A stretch of DNA of 64,000 bases from Chloranthus sessilifolius (taxonomy: Eukaryota > Streptophyta > Magnoliopsida > Chloranthales > Chloranthaceae): contig CM037587.1 in NCBI GenBank assembly GCA_021018995.1, forward strand, positions 68,343,604-68,407,603, in the 5' to 3' direction. This document shows, piece after piece, positions 10,953 to 22,680 of the stretch; the stretch's first letter is position 1, and every line of letters starts with the position of its first letter. The notes beneath the pieces are model-generated. The model saw nothing but the letters and a program-made list of their open reading frames with translations, did not search any database and was not told the origin of the DNA. Position numbers and translations under genes: made by a program.

Positions 10953-11967
10953 GATGAACTATTTGCCCAATTTGGGTATCCAGAATTTGAGTTTCATTCT
11001 TGCTGCCCCATTTCCAATTCAGATCAAGATAGCTTGTCTGAAACCTCTGTAATAGACTAGCTTTTGTCTGTAACTGAGAACTATGAGATACTTGTGTAAA
11101 TTTAAGTGAGAATTGTATTCAAGACTACAAATCTGAGAGCTGTTGTAAGCTGTGCTCTGTAATTGTAATGGTGGATTTGAAAAGGTTACTTTCATCAGTA
11201 CGTTCTCAATCGAATTCATGTTGAGGGTTCATTGTGATCTCCTCACTCATTAGACTCCTTTAGATTGGCTGTTTTTAAGTAATTTCCCTTAATTCACTAT
11301 CCCTGTGGGAATTCGTGTTTGTAACCTGGTTCTCATAGCATTTGTAGTGGTGCCTTTGTTCTGAATCAGGACTTTGAATTGAAGAAGAAAACTATTGGAT
11401 GATCTGTGTCCATGACAGTAGACAGATCATAGCCATAAGTTCATCTCAATCCTAAGCCTTGAATTGGATTATTTTCTCTTACATCTGAGCTGGTAGCCAG
11501 ATGAAGATTTGATACTTTTTCAACAGAGTTACACTATTTCTCATCCTGTAATCAATTACTAAGCTTGAGTTAGCTGTTAGTTCTCCATTCTTATTAATTT
11601 TGCATCCAATTCCCCCACTTAGATCTGGATCACTTAGTTGAAATTTTACTCGTAGATAATTTAGTTAATATGACAAATTCAAACTCTCATCTTATTTTCT
11701 TTGTAGATAGGATTAGAGGTCAGTTCTGGTAGCTCAGATCTGGAGGTTTATCTTACATTTTAAATCAATTCCCTGTGGACGATCTTTTACTCACTTACAT
11801 TTAAAACTTGCTATAATTGGCCTTGATCTTGCAGGCTAATTAACTTCTCTCTGTGCTGATATTTCTTTATTCTTTTTAATTTTCCAAATTCAGTATAATT
11901 CATCATTTACAAATCGGTTTTCAAAATATAAATAAATCATGCACACTTAGAATCAACAATAAGTTTT

Positions 11968-11985
11968 TGGCGTCGTTGCCGGGGA
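11968..11985 (+). other. primer-binding site, Asp-tRNA type
   Basis: TGGCGTCGTTGCCGGGGA lies six bases after the 5' LTR. It matches the complement of the plant Asp-tRNA 3' end (TGGCGCCGTTGCCGGGGA) with one C-to-T difference. Athila elements are known to use this primer, so it supports lineage and LTR boundary. Confidence 0.9.
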
Positions 11986-12250
11986 ATAGATTTTAAAATT
12001 GGTAGACCTAAGTTTTTTTTTATTTTTACGTCAGTGCTAACTGTTTTGTTGTTTAAATCTGTGTATTTATATTTTAGCTTGGAATCTACTCAGTTTTGAA
12101 GGTTTGCTTTGCCTAATTTTTTTTTCTCTATTTCTGTTTTGTATGTTTGGTAGGAGGAATCTCAATCTTGAGATTGTCTCTCTGAATTTAGAAGTTGAAA
12201 GGCTACTATGAACCAGACAAACATCACAGAATTTTGCTGAGACTGCTACT

Positions 12251-13753
12251 ATGGGTGAGCAACCTAGACTTTTGAGGGATTACTTTGCACCTGGTGCATA
12301 TAATTCCCCATTTTGCATTCAATTTCCTATTGTTGAAGGAAATTATGAAATCAAATCATCAACTATCCAGATGCTTCCTTCCTTCCATGGTTTGAGTAAG
12401 GAAGATCCATACAAGCATGTGGATGAATTCTTGTCTCTTTGTACTACATTCAACATAGCTGAACTTGGTCCAGAGTCAACCAAGCTTAGGCTCTTTCCTT
12501 TTTCATTAAAGGACAAAGCTAGAGCATGGCTGTCCATGTTGCCACCAAACAGTATTAATTCTTGGAATGATTTGCAATGTCAATTTTTAGCCAAATACTT
12601 CCCTATGTCTAAGACCAGCCAGTTGAGACAAAGCATTGTTTCTTTTTCTCAACACTCAACTGAAACTTTTCATGAAGCATGGGAAAGGTTTAAGAAACTT
12701 TTAAGGCAATGCCCTCATCATCAAGTTCCCCAATGGCAGCTTGTTCAAAGTTTCTATCAGGGAATTAATCAAAAGGGCAAGAATATGGTAGATGCTTCCT
12801 GTGGAGGCACCTATTTGCAAAAAATAGTTGAGGAGGTCTGGGACCTATTTGAAGTTATTGGTGAAAATTCAACTCAACAGGAATCTTTGTCAAGAGACAT
12901 TGAGAATCCTGCTCGGTTGAATAAAGAGCAGACTACCAAGGGAAAGATTTATGAGGTGAATGAGTTGGAAAGGAAGATGGATAATCTAACCACAAAGTTT
13001 GATAGATTGATGGAGTCACTAAAAAATCCAATGGTTGCAAGAGTGGAGGAGGCATGTCTGATATGCCAGTCCCCTACTGATTCCCTTGATCAATGTCCAG
13101 CTGCACCACAGTTCCCAGATCTAGTGGTGGAGCATGCTCATGTTGCCCAATCATTTGGACATATGCAATCTAGTGAATATGCATGGAGAGGGCACCCCAA
13201 TTTAAGGTGGAGCCAGGGCAATTATTAAACACAACAGCAGTAGCAACTAAAGCATCAAATACCTTTCAAAACTGCTCAGCCTTACCAGCAGAATTTCTAT
13301 ACCAAGCCTAATTTTCAGCAGCCCATTCCACAACAGATGGCACACCCTGTGCACCAATCTGTCACAGCTCAGCCTCCTTCCAGATCTCCTTCTTTTGAAG
13401 ACTAAGTTCTAACCTCACTCCAGAATTTAGGATCTTTAACTCAGACTGTAAACTTTCACAGTCAGAGTATAAAGAAGATTGAAGATACATTGGATCAACT
13501 TTCAAATGCTTTGGTCAAAAGAGAGGAAGGTAGGTTACCCAGTCAACCCTTGAACAATCCCAAAGGACAGTTCATGGTTGGAGAGGCTTCTGTTTCACAT
13601 GAAGAAGTAAAAGCAATCACTACTTTGAGAAGTGGAAGAGTTGTAAATAACAATGTGGATACAGAAAAAGAAGAAGAAAAAAATATGGAAACTGCTAGGA
13701 ACATGCAGCAGGAGCAGCATGATGTTAGCATTGGGGGTGCTGATGTACCTTAG
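12251..13753 (+). pseudogene. gag: gag of Athila-type element
   Basis: This encodes the capsid/nucleocapsid protein. The first 325 codons are open: a retrotransposon-gag core covers about residues 45-200 (FHGLSKEDPYKHVDEFLSLC, then LFPFSLKDKARAWLSMLPP, then ESLSRDIENPARL). A Cys-rich patch (CLICQSPTDSLDQCP, about residues 275-290) resembles a zinc knuckle that lacks its histidine. In the same frame, a Gln/Pro-rich tail continues after stops at 13226, about 13238 and 13402, then reopens at 13490-13753. The stops include apparent CAG-to-TAG and CAA-to-TAA changes. The start is the first ATG after the leader; no other in-frame ATG fits the family N-terminus better. Confidence 0.88.
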
Positions 13754-13855
13754 AAAAATCAAAAAAATGAAAAATAGAAAAATCAAAAATATTCTGGTGA
13801 TGATTCTAAAGCTGTAAATGAAGGACTAGTTCCTCATTTACCATTTCCCCATGCC

Positions 13856-14572
13856 ATGAAATCTGCATCTCCTTTTGATAAAGGAAATACAAAAATAGAC
13901 GATATGATGGAGACTTTCAAGCAAGTCAAGATAAATCTTCCTTTGCTTGACGCAATCAAGCAACTCCCAGCCTATGCAAAATTTTTGAAGGACATTTGCA
14001 CACACAAAAGACAATCTAGGATCCAGTTATCCAAGAAGGTCTTTGCTGTGGAAAGAGTTAAACATGTTTTGTCCATTGCCACACCTCCTAAACTCCAAGA
14101 TCCTGGAATCCCCGCAATCCCTTGCATTATTGGGGAACATACCATTGAAAAGGCTTTATTAGATTTGGGTGCTAGTGTCAACCTGCTTCCATATTCTGTA
14201 TATGAGAAACTAGGTTTGGGAGAATTAAAACCCACTCATGTGGTGTTACAATTAGCAGACAGATCTGAAAGAAAGCCAGTTGGGGTAATTGAGGATGTGT
14301 TGGTAGGAGTAGATAAGTTTTTCTACCCTGCTGATTTTTTGGTACTGGATATGAAACCCACAAAAAGCAGAACTTCTGTCATTTTGGGGAGACCATTCTT
14401 GGCTACAGCCAATGCTTGCATTCAATGCAGGTCTGGTATTATGGAAGTGTATTTTGGAAATATGAAGGTAAAGTTAAATGTTTACAATGTAATTACCCAG
14501 CCTCAATTCAGTTCTGAGGAATGCTTTCTTGTTGATTTGTTGGATGAACTGGTAGAAGAAACTTTACCATAG
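13856..14572 (+). pseudogene. pol: protease region of Athila-type gag-pol
   Basis: This is a retropepsin-like aspartic protease that processes the polyprotein, in the same frame as gag upstream and RT downstream. The catalytic region reads ALLDLGASVNLLPYSVYEKL (about residues 105-125), with the Asp-Leu-Gly-Ala form of the D-T/S-G motif. ADRSERKPVGVIEDVLV and FVL-type strand DFLVLDM follow, and VILGRPFLATA (about residues 175-185) is the typical C-terminal hydrophobic-ILGRPFL motif. It ends at a TAG (14570), with another TAG a few codons later, before the frame reopens. The motifs look intact. Confidence 0.88.
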
Positions 14573-14626
14573 TTCTTGTAGTCTAAAGATTTAACCACAG
14601 ATTTTGAAGATGTTTGGAGAAATGCT

Positions 14627-16440
14627 GTGGAAGAGACAGTTTGTGCCTCAAAGTCTGAGGAGGTCAGAGCTGTGCAAGAAACTCATGTGAAAACAGCAAG
14701 GTTTTCTTCAGGGAAACCTGTTGTTTTTTCCCTTCCACAAATAGCCAAGGTACCTTTGTTACCTTCTTTTCTCAACCCACCTAATGTAGAGCTAAAACAG
14801 TTATTAGAAAATTTGAAATATGTGTTTTTAGGAGACCATAAAACATTGCATGTGATTATTTCTTCCTCCCTCACTGAGGAGCAGGAGGAGAAGTTGCTGA
14901 TTGTATTGAAACAACGTAAGAGGGCAATTGGCTGGACTATTGCTGATTTGGGAGGAATCAGTCCAGCTGTTTGCATGCATAAAATTCACTTGGAAGAAGA
15001 TGTAATGCCTTATAGAGAAATGCAAAGGAGGCTGAATCCTCATATTCAAGAAGTGGTCATGAAGGAGGTTGTTAAGTTGTTGGATGCTGGGGTCATTTAC
15101 CCCATCTCAGATCCAGCTTGGGTGGCACCTACACAGGTGGTACCTAAGAAATCTGGGATCACTATTGTAACATCAGATTCTGGTGAGCTCATTTCAACCA
15201 GACAAACAACTAGTTGGAGGGTCTGTATTGATTACAGAAAGCTAAACACAATGACCAGAAAGGACCATTTCCCTCTTCCATTCATTGATCAGATTTTAGA
15301 TAGCTTAGCAGGAAAAGCTTATTACTGTTTTCTTGATGGTTACTTTGGTTTCAACCAGATTCCTGTGTATCCACAAGATCAGGAAAAGACCACATTCACT
15401 TGCCCCTTCGACACTTTTGCCTATAGGACGATGCCTTTTAGTCTTTGTAATGCTCCTGCTACCTTTCAAAGATGTATGTACTCCATTTTCTCTGATATGA
15501 TTGACCAATTTATGGAGATTTTTATGGATGACTTTTCAATATATGGAGACAGTTTTGCCCAGTGTTTACATCATCTCAGCTTGGTGTTACAGAGATGTGA
15601 GGAAAATAATTTAGTTTTGAGCTGGGAGAAGAGCCATTTCATGGTCACCCAAGGCATTATCCTTGGTCATGTTGTCTCCCATAAGGGCATTGAGGTGGAC
15701 AGAGCAAAAATTGATTTAATTGCACATTTGCCTCCTCCCAAAACTGTTAAGCAAATCAGAAATTTTTTGGGGCATGCTGAATTTTACAGGAGGTTCATTA
15801 AGGACTTCAGTAAAATATCCAAGCCTCTTTGCCATTTATTGTGCCAAGATGTCCTTTTTGTTTTCAATGATCAATGCCTTAAGGCATTTGAATTCTTAAA
15901 AAATTGTTTGATTTTAGCTCCAATACTACAGTCTCCAGATTATTCACTGCCTTTTGAGCTGATGTGTGATGCATCAGATTATGCTTTGGGAGCTGTTCTT
16001 GGGCAGAGAAAGGATAAGCTGCCTCATGCCATAGCTTATGCCAGTAGATCAATGATTGATGCACAGCTCAATTACACAATAACTGAGAAAGAGCTGCTGG
16101 CAGTTGTTTTTGCTTTGGAGAAATTCAGGTCATATGTTTTGGGTTCAAAAATTATAGTGTTCACTGACCACTCAACCCTTAAATACCTTCTGTCTAAGAA
16201 GGATACCAAACCAAGATTAATCAAGTGGATTCTCCTATTACAGGAGTTTGATTTACAGATTAAAGACAAAAAGGGTGTGGAAAATGTGGTGGCTGATCAC
16301 CTGTCTAGAATTATAATTGCTGAGATTGATAGGTTGCCTATCAATGACTCTTTTCCTGATGAGCAACTTTTTGCTATCAGTGTGCATACCCCTTGGCTTG
16401 CAAATATAGTCAACTTTTTGGCTACTAGGAGGACCCCTCA
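14627..16440 (+). CDS. pol: reverse transcriptase and RNase H, Athila-type
   Basis: This region copies element RNA and degrades the template. It is part of a single open frame of 677 codons. RT motifs in order: [34 protein letters not shown] with the first catalytic Asp, [17 protein letters not shown], and [14 protein letters not shown] with the catalytic Asp pair. The connection reads [20 protein letters not shown]. RNase H shows [49 protein letters not shown] and [10 protein letters not shown], so its acidic residues are present. Unlike the other pol copies in the window, this domain has no internal stop. Upstream is the protease in the same frame, downstream integrase. Confidence 0.93.
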
Positions 16441-17683
16441 ACACTGGAATAAAATGGATAAAGATCTCTTCTTTTCAAAGGTTAAATACTTTATTTGGGA
16501 GGATCCTTACCTGTTCAAGATTTGTGCAGACCAAATAATTAGAAGATGTGTCCATGAAGAAGACTTCCACAACATACTTTCCATGTGTCATGAACAAGCC
16601 TGTGGAGGTCATTTTAGTGGAAACAAAACTGCTGCAAAAGTTTTACAGTGTGGATTTTAATGGCCCACACTCTTCAAAGATGCACTGCAACACTATAAGT
16701 CTTGTCAGAATTGCCAGAGATTGGGTGGCATTTCCAAGAGAAATTCAATGCCTTTACAACCCATTTTGGTAGTTGAATTGTTTGATATTTGGGGGATAGA
16801 TTTTATGGGACCTTTTCCTCCTTCAAATGGTTTTAATTTCATTTTAGTAGCTGTGGATTATGTATCCAAATGGGTTGAAGCCACAGCCACTAAAACCAAT
16901 GACCACAGAGTTGTCCTTAAATTCTTAAAGGATAATATTTTTTCCAGGTTTCGTTCCCCCAGAGCCATTATCAGTGATGGGGGGAGCCATTTTTGTAATA
17001 AGCATTTTGAAGCTCTATTGAAAAAGTACTCTGTGACTCACAGAGTAGCTACTCCATATCATCCACAGACCAGTGGACAAGTAGAGATTTCCAACAAAGA
17101 AATCAAACATATACTAGAAAAGACTGTGAGGAAGGACAGAAAGGATTGGTCCCTTAAGCGAAATGATGCATTGTGGGCATATAGGACAGCCTATAAAACC
17201 CTAATTGGCATGTCCCCATTCAGATTGGTCTATGGTAAAGCATGCCATTTACCAGTGGAGTTAGAATATAAGGCTTTTTAGGCCATTGAAACTTTAAACA
17301 TGGATCTTACTACTGCTGGTAATCACAGGAAACTGCAGCTCTCTGAGTTGGAAGAGCTAAGGATGGATGCTTACACCAATGCAAGATCTTACAAAGAAAA
17401 AGTTAAGACTTTCTATGACAAAAATCTGCTGAGAAAAGAATTCACAGCTGGCACCAAGGTATGGTTATTCAATTCAAAACTCAAGTTTTTTCCAGGAAAG
17501 CTGAGATCTAGATGGGAAGGGCCATATACTGTCATTCAAGCATCTCCATCTGGAGCTGTTGAAATTATGAACCCTAGTGATGGGAGAACATTAAAAGTAA
17601 ATGGTCAGAGGCTCAAACCATGCATTGAAAATATTCTGGAGCCTGTGATGACCATCTATCATCAAGAGCCTCCACAAATCTGA
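16441..17683 (+). pseudogene. pol: integrase of Athila-type element
   Basis: This integrase would insert the cDNA. The zinc-binding module spans an in-frame stop: histidines lie in [15 protein letters not shown], then the frame meets TAA at 16658, and cysteines follow in [10 protein letters not shown]. The catalytic core is intact downstream: [10 protein letters not shown] and [12 protein letters not shown] (first Asp), [19 protein letters not shown] (second Asp), then [18 protein letters not shown] with the third acidic residue. A TAG at 17279 replaces the codon after KAF; TGG in relatives of the AFWAI segment would fit a G-to-A change. The C-terminal domain follows in the same frame (17300-17683): AGTKVWLFNSKLKFFPGKLR, RWEGPYTVIQASPSGAVEI. 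Only two stops break it. Confidence 0.88.
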
Positions 17684-17864
17684 TGTCACACAACTGTATC
17701 ATATGTATAGTAACTGTCTCTGTTCTGTGATTTTAGAATAGTTTTGTAATTGTTTTTTCTTTGTTTTAGTCATATTTTAGTTAAATTTTTTTTGAGGAAT
17801 TATGAGTTCTGAAAGTTTTGTGGTTAAATTTGAGTTCTGTACTTTAGAACTTTTGTTCATAATT
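17684..17864 (+). other. spacer after integrase
   Basis: T-rich noncoding stretch between the integrase stop and the internal TTCGAAAAG array. Nothing else is recognised. Confidence 0.5.
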
Positions 17865-18250
17865 TTCGAAAAGTTTTACAATCATTTCGTAAAGAAAAAT
17901 TCATTTCGAAAGGTACAATCTTCTTTTCGAAAAGGATCTGAACTTGTAACCACAACTGTTCGAAAAGAATGAATATGCTTTTCGAATAGTTGTTTCTGAA
18001 GCTTTGTGCTTTTCGAATAGTTGTTTCTGGAGCTTTTTGCTTTTCGAATAGTTGTTTCTGGAGCTTTTTGCTTTTCGAATAGTTGTTTCTAGAGCTTTAT
18101 ACTTTTCGAATAGTTATGTCTGGAGCCTTTTGTTTTTCGAATGGTACTGATGCCATTCTTCTTTGTGAAAAGGACTTTTTTGAACTTTTCGAAAACTTCA
18201 ATAAGGCTTTGCGAAATCAATTTAAGCATATATAAACCCATTCGAAGCAA
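17865..18250 (+). repeat. internal TTCGAAAAG array ahead of the extra ORF
   Basis: More than a dozen TTCGAA-core words (TTTTCGAAAAG, CTTTTCGAATAG, TTCGAAAGG) fill this stretch. They include a perfect-period 31-bp tandem repeat of about six units starting at 17977, 18008, 18039, 18070, 18101 and 18132. The word is the same as in the LTR arrays (10264-10590 and 22986-23310), but the sequence between words is different, so this is not a plain LTR fragment. It sits immediately upstream of a TATA box and the ORF starting at 18597. Confidence 0.8.
18229..18236 (+). promoter_or_regulatory. candidate internal promoter (TATA box) for extra ORF
   Basis: TATATAAA followed by CCCATTCGAAGC lies right after the internal word array and about 360 bases before the ORF start. 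The arrangement array, TATA, leader, ORF copies the arrangement in the LTR. It would allow a separate transcript for the ORF, which otherwise lies 6 kb downstream in the full-length RNA. Use is inferred only. Confidence 0.55.
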
Positions 18251-18596
18251 GGTTTTCATATTCGACAACATTCCAGCCCGTCTTGTTTCACAGAAAACCC
18301 ATTTTTTCCATCTCTACGTTCTTCGGGAGCTCAGAACGAATTGCCTTCATTTCTTTGCCACTGATTAAACATGAAAAGAAGAACATTTTGCCTTTGGTTT
18401 TGGTTGATTTGATCAAGCGGTCAGAGATTTTGAGCAAACCCTAGGTTTTGGTATTTTTCTCCCCATATGCTCTATCTGTGCTTTCAAAATTTGATTTTTT
18501 TTTTATAAACATACATTGTCTGGGATTCCAGAGAGTTGGTAGTTAATTTTTGTTAAAAGGAGGAACTATTTGAAGAAGTGTTTCATAATTGTTAAA

Positions 18597-20986
18597 ATGG
18601 GGAAGGATGAAAAATCGCTGGCTGCGATGTTCCCTAGGTCTTCTGCCAAGAAAGTTAGTAAACCCTCCACTAAAGGAAAAGCCAAAACTTCAGCCAAGAG
18701 GAAACTGTCAATGGATAAGGCTGATAAGATTGAGAAAGGAAAGAAGGTTAGACTTGAGGAACCCATCCCAACAGCTGACCCTAGTCCTGAGCCTGAGCTT
18801 CCTCCTCTTCCTATGCATTTGGTACTGCCAAACCCTTTCATTGAAGCTCAGAAGCCGATTCCAGAGCTTATTGTTGATGAGAATTTTTTCTCGAACAAAC
18901 CTGAATGTAAGATATCATTGAACTACATCAGGGATGCTTCTAACCCCTCTTTCAGAGAAAATTTATCCAAGAATGGTGCGATTATGGTACCAAAACATGG
19001 AGAAAGTGACTGAGAAGGATGCTGATGACCCAATGCTTGTAATTTTCATTGATGATTGTGATTTAACAGTCACTTATGAAGACATTGGAAATGCTTTGGG
19101 GATACCATTTCAATATGATCCTGCTGGTCGTTTAGCTGCACCAGAGACAACTACTTTTAGAGATATAGCTGCCCATCTAACCAAAGGCATAGTTGGAAGT
19201 GGGCAGTCCATCATGAGGCGAGATTTAGCACCCCAATGTTTGCTGATGGATTCCATTTTGAGAGGGTGTTTTTATGTCACTGGACACAGTCAGGAAAGAA
19301 GGACACCCATTTTGGAGGCCCTCTTTCATTTTTCTAAAGGGCAATTCTTCAATGCTCCTATGCTAATTTTCGAAGCCATGGCTGACATCAGTGCCAAGAT
19401 GAAGAAGGAACAGAAAATAGCTGGAATACCATTTGGAAGGTTGATCACAACCCTACTAAGGGCCAAATTTGACATTGATGAGCAAGAGCCATTTGAGATT
19501 ATCCCCCCTCATGCTTTTGGGAAGAGGGCTTGGACTACAAGCCAAACCATGTTGAATAAAATGAGGGAAGAAGTTGAGCCAGGTCAAGAAGCTGCTATAC
19601 CTGAACTTGAGGTGACCAGCTCTTTAGCTGCAACTATTGCACCTGCAGTTGCCATTGAACCTACCACCATTCCTGAGGTAACCAGCTCTTTAGCTGTACC
19701 TATTGTTGAGGAAACCATCATCTTGCCCACCTCACCTATCACAACACCTATCCCATCACCTATCCCAGCAGTTCCATCACTCATCACCACCATAATCCCA
19801 ATTACAGATTCTCCATCTACACCAACTCCTCCAGCCATACTTACACCACCAATTTCACCTAACAATTTCCAAGATATTGCTACAAATTTTGTTGTCCACT
19901 CTCCTAGCACGCCTCTCCTTCAAAGCTTCTCAGGTTCACTAGCTCATTCAGCCCATACACCTGAAATTACCCATACTCCTGAACCTGAGATATTCACCAC
20001 TGAAGCCTATTCATCCTTGATGGGATCTATTTTGGAGAATATTGGGCATGACTCTGTCCGCATGCCTGACCCCCCCCCAATTCACTCATTTGGCTACTTC
20101 CCCCTTTATAGTCATCTCACCCATTGCCTCCCAACCATCTACATCAATCATACCGGTCCCTACTCTGCCTACCACACCCACACCTGACACAATTAGCCAA
20201 ATCATTACCTTCCTCCAATCCATCCAAGCCCAGCTACAGATCAACACAGACAACCAGTCTGTGACAAATTCCTTTCTCCAAACCTTGGCTTCCACATCCC
20301 AACTAAATACCTCAGTCCCACTACCTCCCACTTTTGACCATGCTACCCAAACAGACCTTGAGGTAGTGCTTTTAGATCCACCCATCCACACTATCTCTGA
20401 TCAGGCTACTCAAACTGACCCTGAGGTAGTATTTTTAGATTCCTCTTCTCCCACCCCCACTGCTGGGATACATATGGTCCCCTACCACTCCATTCCCATT
20501 CCACGCTTTGCCACTCTCAAAAGGGCTATGGAAGAGAACCCTTACATCTTTTGCAATGTCCTCAAGGGGTTAGCAGATCTTCAAGCTTACATTAGGACCC
20601 CTTATGAAGACCAGATTCGGAAGCTGAAGCTGTTTATGAAATTTGAGAGAAATAAGATGCAAGACCTGTTGAGCCAAACATTTCAGATGGTTAGGAGTGA
20701 GCAGCACAAAGTTACCATGTTACAAGAGAGTCTGGCACAAGAAAAACTGAGGACTGATAGACTTGCAAAATATATTGGCCTCACCAAAAAGATCAAATCT
20801 GAGGAGTACACCGAACTTCAAACAACAATCCAAGAGAAAGCTAAATCGAGCTCAGACTCTAATACTGACTCAAGTTCTGACTCCAACAATGATTCCAGTT
20901 CTAACCCCATTGAACCAACTTATGACACAGATTTCGACCTAGTTATTAGACTGCCTTGTAAATTTTTTGTTTTGTTGTTTTTGTAG
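18597..20986 (+). pseudogene. extra (env-position) ORF of Athila-type element
   Basis: A third ORF lies between integrase and 3' LTR, the position called env-like in Athila; its function is not established. The Lys/Ser-rich N-terminus (SAKKVSKPSTKGKAKTSAKR) looks like a nuclear-localisation segment. The conserved part (about 18975-19560) contains MVRLWYQNMEKVTEKDADDP, DDCDLTVTYEDIGNALGIPF, RTPILEALFHFSKGQFFNAP and IPFGRLITTLLRAKFDI, and resembles the family annotated as putative plant transposon protein. A Thr/Pro/Ser-rich region follows, then a charged helix likely to form a coiled coil (MVRSEQHKVTMLQESLAQEK). I see no signal peptide and no convincing membrane segment. There are frameshifts near 18972 and in a run of nine C at 20070-20078. 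Confidence 0.75.
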
Positions 20987-22535
20987 TGTGTAATTAATGT
21001 TTACTATTGACTTTTGTTAATTTGCAATTACTGTGCATTTCTTTTTTCTCTGTCAATGTGCTTTTTGTTTTTTGTTCTTTTCTTTTTGCTTATTCACTTC
21101 TGGACCAGTGAGGACACTGATCCTCATAGGTTTGGGGGTGTGCCAAAATTACCAATAGTTGAGTTAACATCAATGCAACCTATGATCAGCAGAATTTTTG
21201 AAATTGAAGTGATTTCACACTTGTTTGTTTTTGAAAAATGAGAAAGTTAAAACTTTTTAAAATTAACTTCTAATGTAATTCTAATACTGTCATAAAGTGA
21301 ATGTCAGAAAATTTCCAAAAGAGAAGTGATGTTTCAGTAAACCTAAAAAGAGAGAAAACATTAATGATATACCTCAGAAATTTGATAGAAAACCACATTC
21401 AGTGAGATTTAGACCTAAAATGAATTCTTTGGAGGTATGAATTGGCAATTTTTTCTGCTCTAGGGACTGTTTGAACCTGCTTACTATCACTAGAAGTTAC
21501 ACATATCCAAATTGAAATAACTTGACAATAATCATGATATTAAAGACATGATGTAAGGCCTCCTTTTGGACAGTTTGAACTTCAAAAAGCCCCACCTTTT
21601 GAAACTGCCCTTGATACACACCATTTGAGCTTTATAAATCTAAGATTTCTTTTAAACCTCATCAACTAACCTCATCAACCTCATTTAGCCTAACCCTTAC
21701 TCTGAGAATTCAGAAGGTAAAGGAAAGGAAGCTGAAGAAAGGAGAGTTGGGTATCAGTTTGGTAAAAAGAAAAATAATTGAAGGCAATGATGCGTCAGCA
21801 GAAGAAATGTGGCATTCCAGTTAATGTTGCTTTCAACAAAAAAAAAAAAAAAAAAAAAGGGAAAAGGAAAAGTCATTGGAAGTTTGAAAAAGAAAGAGAA
21901 AAAGATGGCCACTTTGGCTCTGAAAATTCAAAGGAGATAATGAAATTGTGATGAATTGAAGGTGTGTCTATCACTTCCTTACCTTGACTGACTTCTCATT
22001 TTTTGAACTCCATTCCACCCCTCTATTCTTGATAAAATTCACCCATACGCCACATTACAACCCAAGTTAAAGTCCTTACTGATCAATGATGGATTGAGCT
22101 GTCACATGGAGATAAGGATTTGTGTAATCTATGGTGAAAAGAGCAGTAAATTCAGAACTGAAAAGCAATTCCTATGCTCACCTTGGTCCTATTTGAGGGT
22201 CAGAATCGCTCTTGAGCTGTGTGAAATAGTATAACCCTCTTACTTGCATGTTGAGTGAAAACCTTGGTGAGAGTTGGGTATGAAATCAACTTATTTGGGG
22301 TAACATCAAAGCTTGATTCTCAAATAGAAGGCAAGCTGTTCATTAATTTTTCTTGTAAAAAACTTTTTGACACAAATTGAGTGAATGGTAAAAGGAATTA
22401 CAGCAGAATTTTAGTTTTGAACGGATGTTTTCTTGAGAATCTTCTTACAGCTTGACTGATGCAGGTGTGAATAATTTGATTGGATAAAAGTCTGCTTTAA
22501 CAGAACTGTATTGATATTAACTGATTTATTGGAGA
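20987..22535 (+). other. 3' untranslated interior of Athila-type element
   Basis: About 1.5 kb of A-rich noncoding sequence with a 20-base A run at 21839-21858. Short ORFs here are not convincing. Similar purine-rich sequence precedes the polypurine tract of the element ending at 37363 (34794-35072). Confidence 0.6.
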
Positions 22536-22635
22536 AGTTTGTGGTTACCTTCACTGAAAACCCTCAGGAGACTTCACTCCTCCACTAGAGATCACCTAGG
22601 GGTTTAAAAGGCTTGTTGCATATGCTAAATGCAAC
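22536..22635 (+). other. conserved noncoding block near 3' end
   Basis: Roughly 100 bases beginning GTTTGTGG and containing TTCACTGAAAACC, TCAGGAGAC and ATCACCTAGGGGTTT, then GCTTGTTGCATATGCTAAAT. Nearly the same block is at 35711-35809 and, on the minus strand, at 51735-51636, each at a similar distance from a polypurine tract. The surrounding sequence is not conserved. Confidence 0.8.
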
Positions 22636-22680
22636 TGTGGTCCCTACAAAAGTGGATTTTCATTTTATTTTTAATTTTGT

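Larger units (their letters stand above)
9994..11961 (+). repeat. 5' LTR of Athila-type element
   Basis: It starts TGTTGCGAAC and ends CAACAATA, where the 3' LTR copy ends CAACAACA; the terminal CA seems mutated to TA here. It contains the TTCGAAAAG word array (10264-10590), a TATA box at 10945-10952 and the 3' signature ..CCCTGTGGACGATC..AAACTTGCTATAATTGGCC shared with the solo LTR at 218-2368. The ORFs 10274-10537 (plus) and 11019-11219 (minus) lie inside it and recur in the 3' LTR; I do not regard them as genes. Confidence 0.93.

Noticed and set aside
18597-20986. Calling the Athila extra ORF a true envelope gene
   Set aside because: No signal peptide, no convincing membrane anchor and no cleavage site visible; position alone is not enough.
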